The notes under the pieces were generated by a model. The model worked only from the letters and a program-made list of their open reading frames with translations. It ran no database searches and was not told the DNA's origin. A DNA stretch of 64,000 nucleotides from Nissolia schottii (Eukaryota; Streptophyta; Magnoliopsida; Fabales; Fabaceae), in the NCBI GenBank assembly GCA_003254905.1, contig QANU01057563.1:10860-74859 (forward strand), read 5' to 3'. Positions 11,221-21,597 of this stretch are shown one piece after another (the first letter of the stretch is position 1; each line of letters begins with the position of its first letter). A program made the position numbers and the translations under genes.

Positions 11221-13557
11221 ATGGCTCTTCTGCCTTCTTCATCTCCCCTCCTCTTCTTCCTCCTCTTACTTTCTCTCTCCTCCTCTTACTCTTCCTCTGA
11301 CCCATCCTCGTCCCCACAAACCTTCATCGTCCACGTGTCAAGATCACAGAAGCCCTCCCTCTACGCCTCCCACAACCACTGGTACACCTCAATCCTTCGC
11401 TCCCTCCCCTCCTCCTCCTCATCCCCCGCCACCCTCCTCTACACCTATTCCTCCGCCCTCCACGGCTTCTCCGTCCGCCTCACCCCCTCCCAGGCCGCCG
11501 CACTCCGCCGCAATCCCGCCATCCTCTCCGTCGTCCCCGACCAAATCCGCCACCCCCACACCACCCACACCCCTCGCTTCCTCGGCCTCGCCGAATCCTT
11601 CGGCCTATGGCCAAACGCCGACTACGCCGACGACGTCATCATCGGAGTCCTCGACACCGGGATATGGCCGGAGCTCCGCAGCTTCTCCGACGTCGGCCTC
11701 TCCACCGCCGTCCCCTCCTCCTGGAAAGGCACCTGCGAAACCAGCCGCGACTTCCCGGCTTCCGCGTGCAACAACAAGATCATCGGCGCGAGAGCGTTCT
11801 ACAAAGGCTACGAGGCTTACCTCGAGAAACCGATCGATGAGTCCGTCGAATCCAAGTCTCCCAGAGACACCGCAGGCCATGGGACCCACACGGCTTCCAC
11901 CGCCGCGGGCGCCGTGGTCGCCAACGCCAGCTTGTTCCACTACGCTGGAGGCGAGGCCAGAGGGATGGCCACCAAGGCCAGGATCGCCGCCTACAAAGTC
12001 TGCTGGAACATGGGATGCTTCGATTCCGATATCCTCGCCGCCTTTGATCAGGCCGTTGCCGACGGCGTCCACGTCATTTCCCTCTCCGTGGGCGCCACCG
12101 GTTACGCGCCGCAGTACTACCATGACTCAATCGCCGTCGGCGCTTTCGGCGCGGCGCAACACGGCGTTCTTGTCTCTTGCTCCGCCGGTAATTCCGGTCC
12201 CGGGCCGTTCACCGCCGTCAACGTAGCTCCTTGGATCTTGACAGTTGGGGCTTCCACTGTGGACAGGGAGTTTCCTGCTGACGTGGTTCTTGGCGATGGC
12301 AGGGTGTTGGGCGGGGTGTCTCTGTACTACGGCGATGATTTGCCCGATTTCAAGCTTCCTTTGGTTTATGCTTCCGACTGTGGAAGCAGGTACTGCTACA
12401 TGGGGTCTCTAGAATCTTCTAAGGTTCAGGGGAAGATCGTTGTTTGTGACAGGGGAGGCAATGCCAGGGTTGAGAAAGGCAGCGCGGTGAAGCTTGCCGG
12501 CGGCTTGGGAATGATCTTGGCCAATACCCAAGAGAACGGCGAGGAGCTTCTCGCCGATGCGCATCTCCTGGCGGCCACCATGGTGGGCCAAACCGCCGGA
12601 GACAAGATCAAAGAGTACATAAAATTGAGTCAGTATCCAACCGCAACGATAGAGTTCAGAGGGACCGTGATTGGTTCTTCGCCTTCTGCTCCTCGAGTCG
12701 CGTCCTTCTCCAGCCGCGGCCCCAACCACCTCACGGCGGAGATTCTCAAGCCGGACGTCATAGCCCCCGGCGTTAACATCCTGGCAGGGTGGACCGGGAA
12801 GGTGGGACCCACCGATTTGGATCTTGATCCAAGAAGAGTTGAGTTCAACATCATCTCGGGTACCTCTATGTCTTGCCCCCATGTTAGTGGACTCGCTGCG
12901 TTGCTCAGGAAGGCGTATCCAACGTGGTCCCCTGCTGCAATCAAGTCTGCTCTGATGACAACGGCCTACAATGTGGACAATTCCGGGGTTAAGATTAGGG
13001 ATCTTGGAACTGGAGAAGAAGCGAACCCCTTCATCCACGGTGCTGGACATGTTGATCCGAACAGGGCTCTCAATCCCGGCTTGGTTTATGATTTGGATGC
13101 TGATGACTACATTGCATTCCTGTGCTCTATTGGCTATGATGATAAGCAAATTGCGGTTTTCACTAGAGAGCCTGCTACTTCGGACATCTGTGAAACTAAA
13201 GTTGCTAAGTTGACTAGCCCGGGCGATTTGAATTACCCGTCTTTTGCCGTCGAATTTGGTGCTGCCGGCCATGGGGTGGTTAAGTATAAGCGGCTTGTTA
13301 CTAACGTGGGAAGCTGGGCCGATGCTGTCTATAATGTAAGTGTGGATGCTCCCACTGGCGTTGAAGTCGTCGTCTCCCCGCCCAAACTTGTCTTCAGTGC
13401 TGAGAAGAAAACACAGGCCTTCGAGGTCACGTTCGCTAGAGGGGCTGGAAATGCGGTTTCTGCCAGTTTCGGGTCCATCGAGTGGACCGATGGAAGTCAC
13501 CATGTGACGAGTCCAATTGCTGTGAGATGGAGCAGGGGACTCTCGTCCTCCATTTGA
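11221..13557 (+). CDS. SBT1.4: Subtilisin-like serine protease, SBT1.4-like
   Basis: This 778-residue intronless ORF encodes a secreted subtilase (S8A, pyrolysin type) that would process apoplastic proteins or peptides. It has a serine-rich signal peptide (about 1-26) and an I9 prodomain (about 34-112), with a predicted mature start at TTHTPRFLGL (114-115). Catalytic residues are Asp145 (GVLDTGIWPE), His220 (GHGTHTAST), oxyanion Asn324 (CSAGNSGP) and Ser549 (SGTSMSCPHVSG). A PA domain is inserted between Asn324 and Ser549 (about 360-465), and a fibronectin-III-like C-terminal domain starts about residue 660. Length and residue-level similarity fit Arabidopsis SBT1.4, a senescence-linked subtilase; the orthology is inferred from memory, not from a tree. 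The first half is strikingly GC-rich at third positions, which creates long antisense ORFs. The ATG follows a purine-rich leader and begins the hydrophobic signal. Confidence 0.97.
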   Translation: MALLPSSSPLLFFLLLLSLSSSYSSSDPSSSPQTFIVHVSRSQKPSLYASHNHWYTSILRSLPSSSSSPATLLYTYSSALHGFSVRLTPSQAAALRRNPAILSVVPDQIRHPHTTHTPRFLGLAESFGLWPNADYADDVIIGVLDTGIWPELRSFSDVGLSTAVPSSWKGTCETSRDFPASACNNKIIGARAFYKGYEAYLEKPIDESVESKSPRDTAGHGTHTASTAAGAVVANASLFHYAGGEARGMATKARIAAYKVCWNMGCFDSDILAAFDQAVADGVHVISLSVGATGYAPQYYHDSIAVGAFGAAQHGVLVSCSAGNSGPGPFTAVNVAPWILTVGASTVDREFPADVVLGDGRVLGGVSLYYGDDLPDFKLPLVYASDCGSRYCYMGSLESSKVQGKIVVCDRGGNARVEKGSAVKLAGGLGMILANTQENGEELLADAHLLAATMVGQTAGDKIKEYIKLSQYPTATIEFRGTVIGSSPSAPRVASFSSRGPNHLTAEILKPDVIAPGVNILAGWTGKVGPTDLDLDPRRVEFNIISGTSMSCPHVSGLAALLRKAYPTWSPAAIKSALMTTAYNVDNSGVKIRDLGTGEEANPFIHGAGHVDPNRALNPGLVYDLDADDYIAFLCSIGYDDKQIAVFTREPATSDICETKVAKLTSPGDLNYPSFAVEFGAAGHGVVKYKRLVTNVGSWADAVYNVSVDAPTGVEVVVSPPKLVFSAEKKTQAFEVTFARGAGNAVSASFGSIEWTDGSHHVTSPIAVRWSRGLSSSI

Positions 13558-13815
13558 ATTGCAGTCAAGGGTGTTGCCATGGAATGGAAACACATCATGG
13601 TGGGCACATGATATGGGTTTAGGGTCTTTGTAATTTTTCTGCTACCTTCTTGTGCAAACGTACAAACTACTTGCTTGGTATGCTGTGTCATGCAATTCTG
13701 ATCAGACCTTTGAAGTGGTAGATGAAGGGCTTTGTATTGTAGTAAGTTATTGGACTGGAATAGAGTCATTTGAAATTGACACTGGTAATAAGATTGTTAA
13801 TAAATTGTAGTTTTG
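13558..13815 (+). terminator. 3' UTR and polyadenylation region of the subtilase gene
   Basis: Sequence after the stop stays non-repetitive and becomes T-rich. AATAAG and AATAAA-like signals (about 13786-13806, GTAATAAGATTG and GTTAATAAATTG) are plausible plant poly(A) elements. No transcript evidence is available. Confidence 0.4.
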
Positions 13816-16600
13816 CACATTTATCATGTCGAATGCATGCCTCATTCGTATACAGGTACTACTATGATGATTGACGCAGAACAAGATGTATATCTAAGAT
13901 GGCTTAGATGAAATTCTAATGGCATTTGAATTTGTCATGACTCATGTCTGACGTACCATATTCTCTCATTGATATGTGCCAAATAAATGGATGCTATTAC
14001 TTATAGGGTTCATTGCATTAGTTCCAGATAGTTTATCATAAGTAACCTTTATACACTGCTGATGAATTGCTTAGAGTTTATATATACACACACACATTGA
14101 CATTCATAATTCTATACACACTTTCTGCTGTAGGCAGAGAGAGTTAACTTCATGCCTCAAATCTAGTAATACCATGGATGATATAAGTTTCAACGTGTCA
14201 TCTCAAATAGGCTCTACATTTTATTTCTATTTCTCACAGTAAATTTAATTAGATCTCCATAACAGAGAAATCAAGTGGAAAGATTGTGCTTGTGTGATGG
14301 TAGTCACCTGTCATAGGCCTTCTAACTGTAATATTGCATCTCTTACCAGTTGCCGGTTTAAGTCACTAAAAACATTCAATCAAAATATGATAGTTTGCAA
14401 GTGGGTTTCAAGTCAATAATATTTCCTTCTACATATCTAGAAGATTCCTTTCTTCTAGGCCGTTCACACGAAGTCAACATCCCAATAAATCCTGTCTCTT
14501 GAAGATGTTAAATACAATGCCACTGGATACGTAAGAACATCATAGGCATAGGGTACCTGATGCTATAGTGAGAAATCTCACATCAGTTAGGCAAGGAGGT
14601 CTTGTGTGTCATATATATAACTTCACAAATCTTCACTCTTAAGCGAGGTCTTGTGTGTCATATATATAACTTCACAAATCTTCACTCTTAAGCTAGCTTT
14701 TGTGGTAGAGTTAAGTGGATTCATATATGCATACTTCAACATGTCTAATTTTTGAGTTGTATACGAGCCACTTTCAGCCAAACAACAGTCATTGCCATCA
14801 ACATAAGGGTATTCATTTTGTATTCTTGACTATCCCAAGGTCTTCCTAGAATCTAGCTTAATACTTTAATTTAAATGCAGTGCAAAAGAATATATTGTTC
14901 ATTAGTTCGCCATTGCCTTTTCCGAATTCCAACTAATGATTTCAGGATTACTTGTGATTTTTAACTAATCTAGATATTCGGGCATATAGCTATTTAGTGA
15001 TTTAATGTAAAAACCAACAGCTAGGATTGAAATACTAAACCTATACACAGGAAGGAAAAATATGTAGGATTTTTTTCTCTTTTGACACGACTAGTCAAAG
15101 AAATTACCAAAATGTCATCGTTTTGAAACTATTTACACTACTACCACGGTTTGCGCTGACGTNTTTTTCCCTTTTGATAAAATAGACTAACAACTATGAA
15201 TTGTGATTTTGTTTAGCTAACAGATATATTATAATTTACAGTTTTATATGTAACAGAAGATTCATTCAATCTTCCTTTCATTTTTCAAACAAGAATTTGA
15301 GCTTCTGAATTCTGATAATGAGGTATATATAGAGTCAGAAACGGGTAAGTTTAATTTATATTTTCTATATTTAAGTTGTTAAGTTTTAGCCAACTCCCTG
15401 ACAAGGGGTTAGAGTAAGAATATATCGTCACTTCTCACTTCAGTGTGAAGCAAGGAGAACCTCCTAAGAAAATAGAGAAAGAAATTGACTAATTGATTCT
15501 CTGCTGTTTTTATTTTACTGCGGTTATATTATTTATATGCTGTATAGATTTTAGAGTATTTTGTACGAAGCCCCTCTCTTACATCCCACAAGCAACTCGG
15601 TAGAGATGTTGTAAGATCCACCTCACATACTGCACCGATGAAATCAGCTAAGCCAAGATGTTAGATTTTATAAATTGGATCCGATCAACTGGTTGAACCA
15701 CCGATGATCTATCAACCAAGCTCATTAGCCAAATTGATTCCCACTGTGAGAATCGATGTTGAACCCAACAAAATTGGTAAAACCAACCATTTAAAGGTCT
15801 AAACCCCTTTTGATATGATTGTTGATTGTAAAGTCAGTAAGAGGAAGGAGGCATACAACCCTTGGGACCAATGCACAGAGTAATAGATCCTTTCATGTGA
15901 ACATTGCAAGTGAACTTTTTACATGTACATCTACACCTTTAAACTTATAAGAGCCAATATAAGATAGAAGAAAGGAGCGTTACAAGATCATGTATAATTT
16001 TTATATGAGATTATTCACTTTTTCAATCTTAGATCTCAATAATACATTTACACTAATAAAGCTTCCATAATTCACTTGTTCTATGCAACGACAAATTACT
16101 CGATCAAATCCTTCGTCATTATCATTAACAATTTGAAGATTTTCTTATTCATGAAACACCGTCCATCCAGCTAGAGATACTGATGCTGCAATACACCATT
16201 GCCCTAACAAAACCACAAATTTCTTTTATATTAAGAATGAAAGAAACAGTAGTTAGTTAGGCCCGTTTGGATAACATCTTTTTTTAATTTTTTTTATTAT
16301 TTAGAAGTAAAAAATTATATTTTTAATTTTTTGTCATATTTAATTAAATAAATTATTACGATTCAAAATATTAATTTTATTATTTTTTAAAAAATTAAAA
16401 TATTTAACTTTTTAAAAATTATTTTTTAAAACACTTAAAATAAAAGTTTTTTTTATCATGTATTTAAATAAAAAATAATTTATTTTCAAATTATATTTTT
16501 AAAATTTATTTTTTAATAAACTCTTTTAACTTGTGTACTTGACACCTTAATGTCACAGCAGTTATTTTAGCAGAAACCCAGGGACAAATGTGTAAAACCA
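13816..16600. other. Intergenic, AT-rich, repeat fragments
   Basis: No gene seen. It contains a 49-bp tandem duplication (14596-14693) in a sequence resembling short LTR/TRIM debris (TGAGAAATCTCACATCAGTTAGG), a copy of a dispersed repeat ending at an N (15085-15163), and a GGCCCGTTTGGATAAC terminus at about 16260 of the kind found at hAT or PIF MITE ends, followed by 250 bp of A/T homopolymer-rich sequence. Confidence 0.5.
14596..14693. repeat. Perfect 49-bp tandem duplication
   Basis: Two head-to-tail copies (14596-14644 and 14645-14693) start GAGGTCTTGTGTGTCA and end CTTCACTCTTAAGC. They are identical by eye, so the duplication is recent or was created in assembly. Confidence 0.9.
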
Positions 16601-16619
16601 AATCACCAAATAAATACAC

Positions 16620-17169
16620 CATGATCCCCTTTCTTTTCCCCCTCCCACATTATTCCCTACCCTTTCTTCCGTTCTCTCCAATCCCCCCTTTCTCCCCTTT
16701 CCCCCAAATCACAACCCCTCTTCCCCCTTTTCCTCTCTCTCTCTCTCTATAGAACACACAATCTTTCTCTCTCCACCACACGCAACGGCATAAAATCGGA
16801 GCTCGTGCCTCTCATACAGATTCTCCACCCCTTCTCCCACCCAGCACCGCCTCCCCCTTCTACCACACCCGCCAACCCTAACCACATCTTTTTTCTCTCT
16901 CATTCATTTTCTTCTAATTTTTCAATTTATTATATTTATTCTTTTATTTTCTCAGCTGTCAATTTCATTATCTTCTAGTTTTCTTATTTTTTTCTTTATT
17001 TTTTTTTGTCCGCTCGTTGTGGACCCGGGTTTGCACTTCTTTTGGTTTAACGACGAAAGAATGTAGGAGTATTTGTCGTTTTACGTCTTTGCCCCCTCTA
17101 AAACCAAAACGCTGCGTTCAAGCTTGGGTTTTCCTCCTCTTTTTTTCTCAAGTGGCATCACCTGAGGCT
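16620..17169 (+). promoter_or_regulatory. Pyrimidine-rich promoter/5' leader of the EDA6-like gene
   Basis: A long CT-rich tract (16630-16760, with a (CT)n run ending CTATAGAACAC) followed by T-rich leader sequence is typical of plant core promoters and 5' UTRs. An in-frame upstream reading exists from 17017, but its 51 extra residues do not look conserved, so the leader is taken to reach 17169. Confidence 0.45.
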
Positions 17170-17580
17170 ATGATGATGAATCACCACCACCACCCCCGTA
17201 GGATGCTGCCACCTGGCAACACCAGAAAGCGCAAGTCTGGAGCTGAACCCGACAAGCCGGCTGAGCCGAAAGTCGCCGAGCCGAAGAACTCCAATAAGCT
17301 TCTAGCCGGATATCTGGCTCACGAGTTCTTGACTAAAGGGACCTTATTTGGACAGAAGTACGAGCCAAAATTGGACCGAGCCGATGGCGACAGCTCGTTC
17401 GAGCCGAAGAGGATGCAACCGAAGGTGCAAGCCGCTGAGTCAGACGTGAAGCTGAGCCGACAGAGCGAGAGGAGGGAGCACGAGAGTTACGGTGAGGTGG
17501 CGAGCATAATGAAGACAAAGGGGACCCACATAAAGGGGATCGTGAACCCCACGCAGCTCTCTCAGTGGATTCATATGTGA
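17170..17580 (+). CDS. Small EDA6-like plant protein
   Basis: The reading frame gives 136 residues from the ATG triplet at 17170 (MMMNHHHHPRRMLPPGN). Conserved-looking blocks are the N-terminal RRMLPPGNTRKRK (10-22), LLAGYLAHEFLTKGTLFGQK (44-63), and a C-terminal YGEVASIMKTKGTHIKGIVNP block ending QWIHM (107-136). This three-block layout matches small plant proteins annotated as embryo sac development arrest 6 (EDA6); the biochemical role is unknown. The middle (64-106) is charged and low in complexity. The gene has no intron. The frame stays open upstream to 17017, but that extension lacks the conserved start and lies in the T-rich leader, so the internal ATG was chosen. No transmembrane or signal segment is visible. 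Confidence 0.8.
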   Translation: MMMNHHHHPRRMLPPGNTRKRKSGAEPDKPAEPKVAEPKNSNKLLAGYLAHEFLTKGTLFGQKYEPKLDRADGDSSFEPKRMQPKVQAAESDVKLSRQSERREHESYGEVASIMKTKGTHIKGIVNPTQLSQWIHM

Positions 17581-18126
17581 GTGAGAGAGAGATTTTCGCT
17601 GCTCTTGCGATGATGACGTGGCGGGTTCTGATTGGGCGTCGCGTTTGGAGAAGGTTAGTTTGTTCTCTATGCGCCGCGAGCGCGTGAATCGTGTCATGCG
17701 GATTTAACTGCACAGGTTTGTTTTTGAGTTTTTGAAGTTGCAGCTTGGGTGTGTGTTGCGAAAGTAGTATAATATTGGTACTTGAAAAAATAATGAAATT
17801 TGAATGTGTACTATGACCTTTTTTTTATGATTTTGTTTTTCTTTTATTTCGGTATATATCCAAATCTCGCTACTGGATTTGTTAATTGTTAGTCAAATAT
17901 ATCTTTTAATTCTTAATGCTCCCCGTTCCGTTTTAATTTTGTATTTTTTATTTTATTTCATTTTAACTGTTTATTTGTTTTAGAGTTTTAAAATATTTGT
18001 TTATTAATATATTTATGGGTACTTTTTTTTTATTCATAGTCTTAATTATAGTAAATTATTTATTACTATAATAAATATAAAATGAGTAATAATTATATTA
18101 AAAAAAATTTATTTTTTATATAAAAA
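17581..18126. other. 3' flank of EDA6-like gene, then AT-rich intergenic DNA
   Basis: The first 200 bp may be 3' UTR. The remainder is A/T homopolymer-rich with no gene seen. Confidence 0.4.
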
Positions 18127-19478
18127 TAATTTTGTTTATTCATACTATTTTATGTAATTATTAAGATTTTTTTACGTTAATAAGGAGTTTTTTACTCTTT
18201 TACCCTTGCCAAAGGAAGTAATTATCAAAATATCCTCGTTTCAAAACATTTTACCAAACTACCATCGTTTGGGCTGACGGGGATTCCGCGGACCGCGTGG
18301 ACAGCCATGTCAGAATCGCCAACACGGATGGCAAATATGGCCTAAATTTGCCAACACGGTTGGCGAATTCCCTACAAACCGAAATACATTATTTATACTA
18401 AATTTGCCACCTGTGTTGGCGAATCACTATCCAGGTGGACCTTGCTAACCGGTTCAGAAAAAAATCATATAAAACTATGCACACAAAACTCTTAATATAT
18501 ATGATGGAGGGTGCAAAAGTTTAAAAAACATGGTTTCTCGGATAAGTGCAAAATTCCAAAAAATATGCTTGTAAACAGATTGATACGCTCTTTGTCGTGC
18601 GCACAGGGGGCAAATCCATCGATTTGCACTTTGAAGAGCCCGAATGGCTTGGACTCATGCGCGCAAGCCCAACTTCTTTTCTCAACTCTTTTTACCAATA
18701 CAAGGTATAAAAACACTAAAATGTTTGTGATCTAACCAATGTGGGACTAGAGCTTTTGAAATACATATCTTTAGAAGGTGAATTAGCTTATGTAGTTTTC
18801 TTTCCCTTATGTGGCATCTTTCAACCTTATATATTACCTAGTCTTATAGTATATACTTGTAGTTTCCGCTCTTACAGTATATATATTTATTATTTTTTCC
18901 CTATGTTTGGAGGGTTTACTTTTCTTTCTTTTAAGTAATCATAACATGATTTCTCATGAGTGAAAGAAGATCGTTTTCTTCTTTAATAATTTAAAACCCT
19001 ACTAGCTAGTTCGTCTTTGTGACGAACTGATATGATACAAACAACTCAAATATTGGTACACAAGTGCAAAAAAGAATCTTAATCTCCTGTGTTAAATTTA
19101 AATCCAATAATTTACATTCGGTGATTATAACTTCTTCATTGTATGATAGTACATATTATAAAGATAGGATAAAATCTTATTTTTGTTCTCAGAAAAATTT
19201 ATAAGCCATATTAATAATTTAATTGTAATTGTCATTATGTAAGTTTCTCAAAGATTTAAAATGTTATCATATTTAATTTAATTTAATTTTTTGGAGAATT
19301 AAAATAACAAGACAAAAGGATCAATAATAGTCTAATTATTTTGAATAATTCAGGAAATTATATATTTTGGATGATTAACTATATATGTGAGCATACTAAA
19401 ATAGAGTTTTAATCTATTATAAATTAGTGTTTTACATCTTTTTCGATGACTTAGTGTGAGGCTTTATACTCTCACATA

Positions 19479-19525
<47 letters not shown>

Positions 19526-19975
19526 TAATAGATGCATATGCATGATGGATTCTTGCTGTAGCTAGGTATAGGGTGTTTTGTTAGCCTAATATATATAAGG
19601 TTGAAAGATGCCACATAAGGGAAAGAAAACTACATAAGCTAATCCACCTTCTAAAGACATGTATTTCAAAAGCTCTAGTCCCACATTNGCATATCGGTCT
19701 TTTTGCAAGCATATTTTTTGGACTTTTGTACTTATCCGAGAAACCATGTTTTTTAGACTTTTGCACCATCCATCATATATATTAAGAGTTTTGTGTGCAT
19801 AGTTTTATATGATTTTCTTCTGAACTGGTTAGCAAGGTTCACGTGAGTAGTGATTCGCCAACACAGGTGGCGAATTCATGTTTTGAACTGAAAACCCTAT
19901 TTCAAAACATTGGGTAATAATTTTGTCTATTCATACTATTTTATATATTTATTAAGATTTTTTTTATGTTAATAC
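18127..19975. mobile_element. Unclassified repeat with inverted arms framed by 57-bp direct repeats
   Basis: AATAATTTTGTTTATTCATA at 18127-18183 recurs nearly unchanged at 19918-19975. Between them, 18400-18845 is present again in inverted orientation at 19570-19890; shared words include GCCACCTGTGTTGGCGAAT, CTATGCACACAAAACTC and CATGGTTTCTCGGATAAG. The right arm lacks about 130 bp of the left arm, and a single N (19688) stands exactly at that junction. The spacer includes a GT/TA microsatellite (19481-19525). The leader at 18190-18290 matches copies at 15085 and 50570. There is no coding capacity. It may be a foldback-type element; the class is not determined. Confidence 0.55.
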
Positions 19976-20942
19976 GTGTAATGTTTGGTTTTGAAAAATT
20001 AAAATGGAACAAATTGAGTATAAACTCAGGGTTGTATCAAGGGCATGAGCACTTGGAATTAATAAAATAAGTGACAAAAATATTAATTGTTTGTATTTTG
20101 ATAAATTGCAAAATATGATCGGCATGGAGTTGTCAAAATGTTGAAGTGTAAGATACCAAGAAAACATGCCTATCTACTATCTGGTATAAACTTCGTGGAG
20201 AGACTTAATTTATAAACTTATAAATTAATATTAATGATATTTAACCTTTATTTTATATTGTCTTTTTAAAATATTAAGCGTCATTCATCAAATGATAAAT
20301 TAGGTATTCCAAACCATTTTTATGTGATATGCATGCTATGACAACATGCGGCTGTTTCACTGCATTATCTTGGATTAACAATTATGATGTGTTATAATGT
20401 AAGATAATACTCTTTTTTATATTGTCATTTAACATGTATCATATTTATGTGTGTCATTTTTACTCTTATTAAGATCAAAGGACTCTAAGTTTTAATTATT
20501 TAGTAGACGATCCAGTATCTAAGTATGCGGGAAAGCTTTAATATTAAATTTATTTTAATAATTTTTTATATAATTGATTATGTATTAATTTATGTTTAGA
20601 TATTTTAATTAAAAAGTGATTTTAAAATAATTTATTTTATTTGAATTGTATGAAAAAATTTATTTTTGTATGACAAAATTATAAAAAAAGTATGAAATAA
20701 TTATGTATGATACATAGTATGTGATCATTATGGCCAATTTAGTAAAAGTTATAGGAAAAATAATTTTTTAATCATAAAAGTAAAAGACTTTTCTTGCATA
20801 ATGTCCAAACTTTTAGTTTAAGCTTATTTTCGCAAAAATAATTATTTTTTCATCTTTTATTCAAACATCTTTGATTATTTGAAAACAACTTTTTATGGAA
20901 AAAAGTTGTTAGTCCACATCCCAAACACGCGCTTTTGGATTT
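19976..20942. other. AT-rich intergenic DNA
   Basis: No gene seen. The last 130 bp contain phrases such as CATCCCAAACACGCGC, like eroded hAT/PIF MITE termini. Confidence 0.45.
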
Positions 20943-21597
20943 TGTTACGGGTTAAAGACCAAGGTCAGAGAGCTAACCCTCTAAGAGGGAGAGGAGCTTA
21001 CATTCTCTAAAAGGCCTAAAGGGCCCAACCCACTAAGGAGCAGAAGAGGCTCTCCCCACCTGGTTAGACCGGTCCAAAGAGAGGGAGTCTCATGGCTCTT
21101 AGAAGAGAAGAAGGTCGCAAGCCCAAAAGCTCCGAACCCCCGTTCGGCCCAACAAAGCTAAGAGAAGGTAGCAGCGATCTCTCCTCCCTAGTCCGCAACC
21201 AATTCCTGGATAAGCGGGAAAAGATAAACCGGAGAGTGGATAGATAAACCCCCTCGCTTTATCTCTATCTTACCTCCATCTTTGCACTCTAAGCTCATCT
21301 ATAAAAGCACAGGACCCCTCAGGTCATCAGGTACCTCTCATTCCCCTCTTAGAGAATTCTCTTAATCCTTGTGCTTACTTGAGCGTCGGAGTGCCTTTAC
21401 AAGTACACCTCGCCGCCGTACTCTCTCTGAGAGAAACCTGCTTGGAGCTTTCGTCCAAGCCTCCGAACCCTCTCAGAGCTTTCGTCCAAGCCTCTGAACC
21501 CGCTTGGAGCTTTCGCCCCCAGCCTTTGAGCTTCCGTCAAGGCGTCTTCCTCACTCGTTCAGGTAACCTCGTACCCTTTACGAATTACTTACGAACA
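20943..21597 (+). mobile_element. Solo LTR, Gypsy (Tat-like), with perfect 5-bp target duplication
   Basis: The fossil begins TGTTACGGG and ends ACGAACA, giving TG...CA ends. The five bases before (20938-20942) and after (21598-21602) are both GATTT. It is 655 bp long, with a TATA-like CTATAAAAG near 21299 and the GAGCGTCGGAGTGCC and CTCGCCGCCG phrases frequent in Tat LTRs. No internal region is present, so the element was reduced to one LTR by recombination. Intact duplication suggests a moderate age. Confidence 0.85.

Noticed and set aside
12409-13593. 394-codon antisense ORF over the subtilase gene (and 172 codons at 11605-12123)
   Set aside because: Both are mirror artefacts of codon bias in the subtilase CDS; no recognisable domains, and the sense frame has all catalytic motifs.
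17017-17169. N-terminal extension of the EDA6-like protein
   Set aside because: The added residues are unlike the family start and overlap the T-rich leader; the ATG at 17170 begins the conserved N-terminus.
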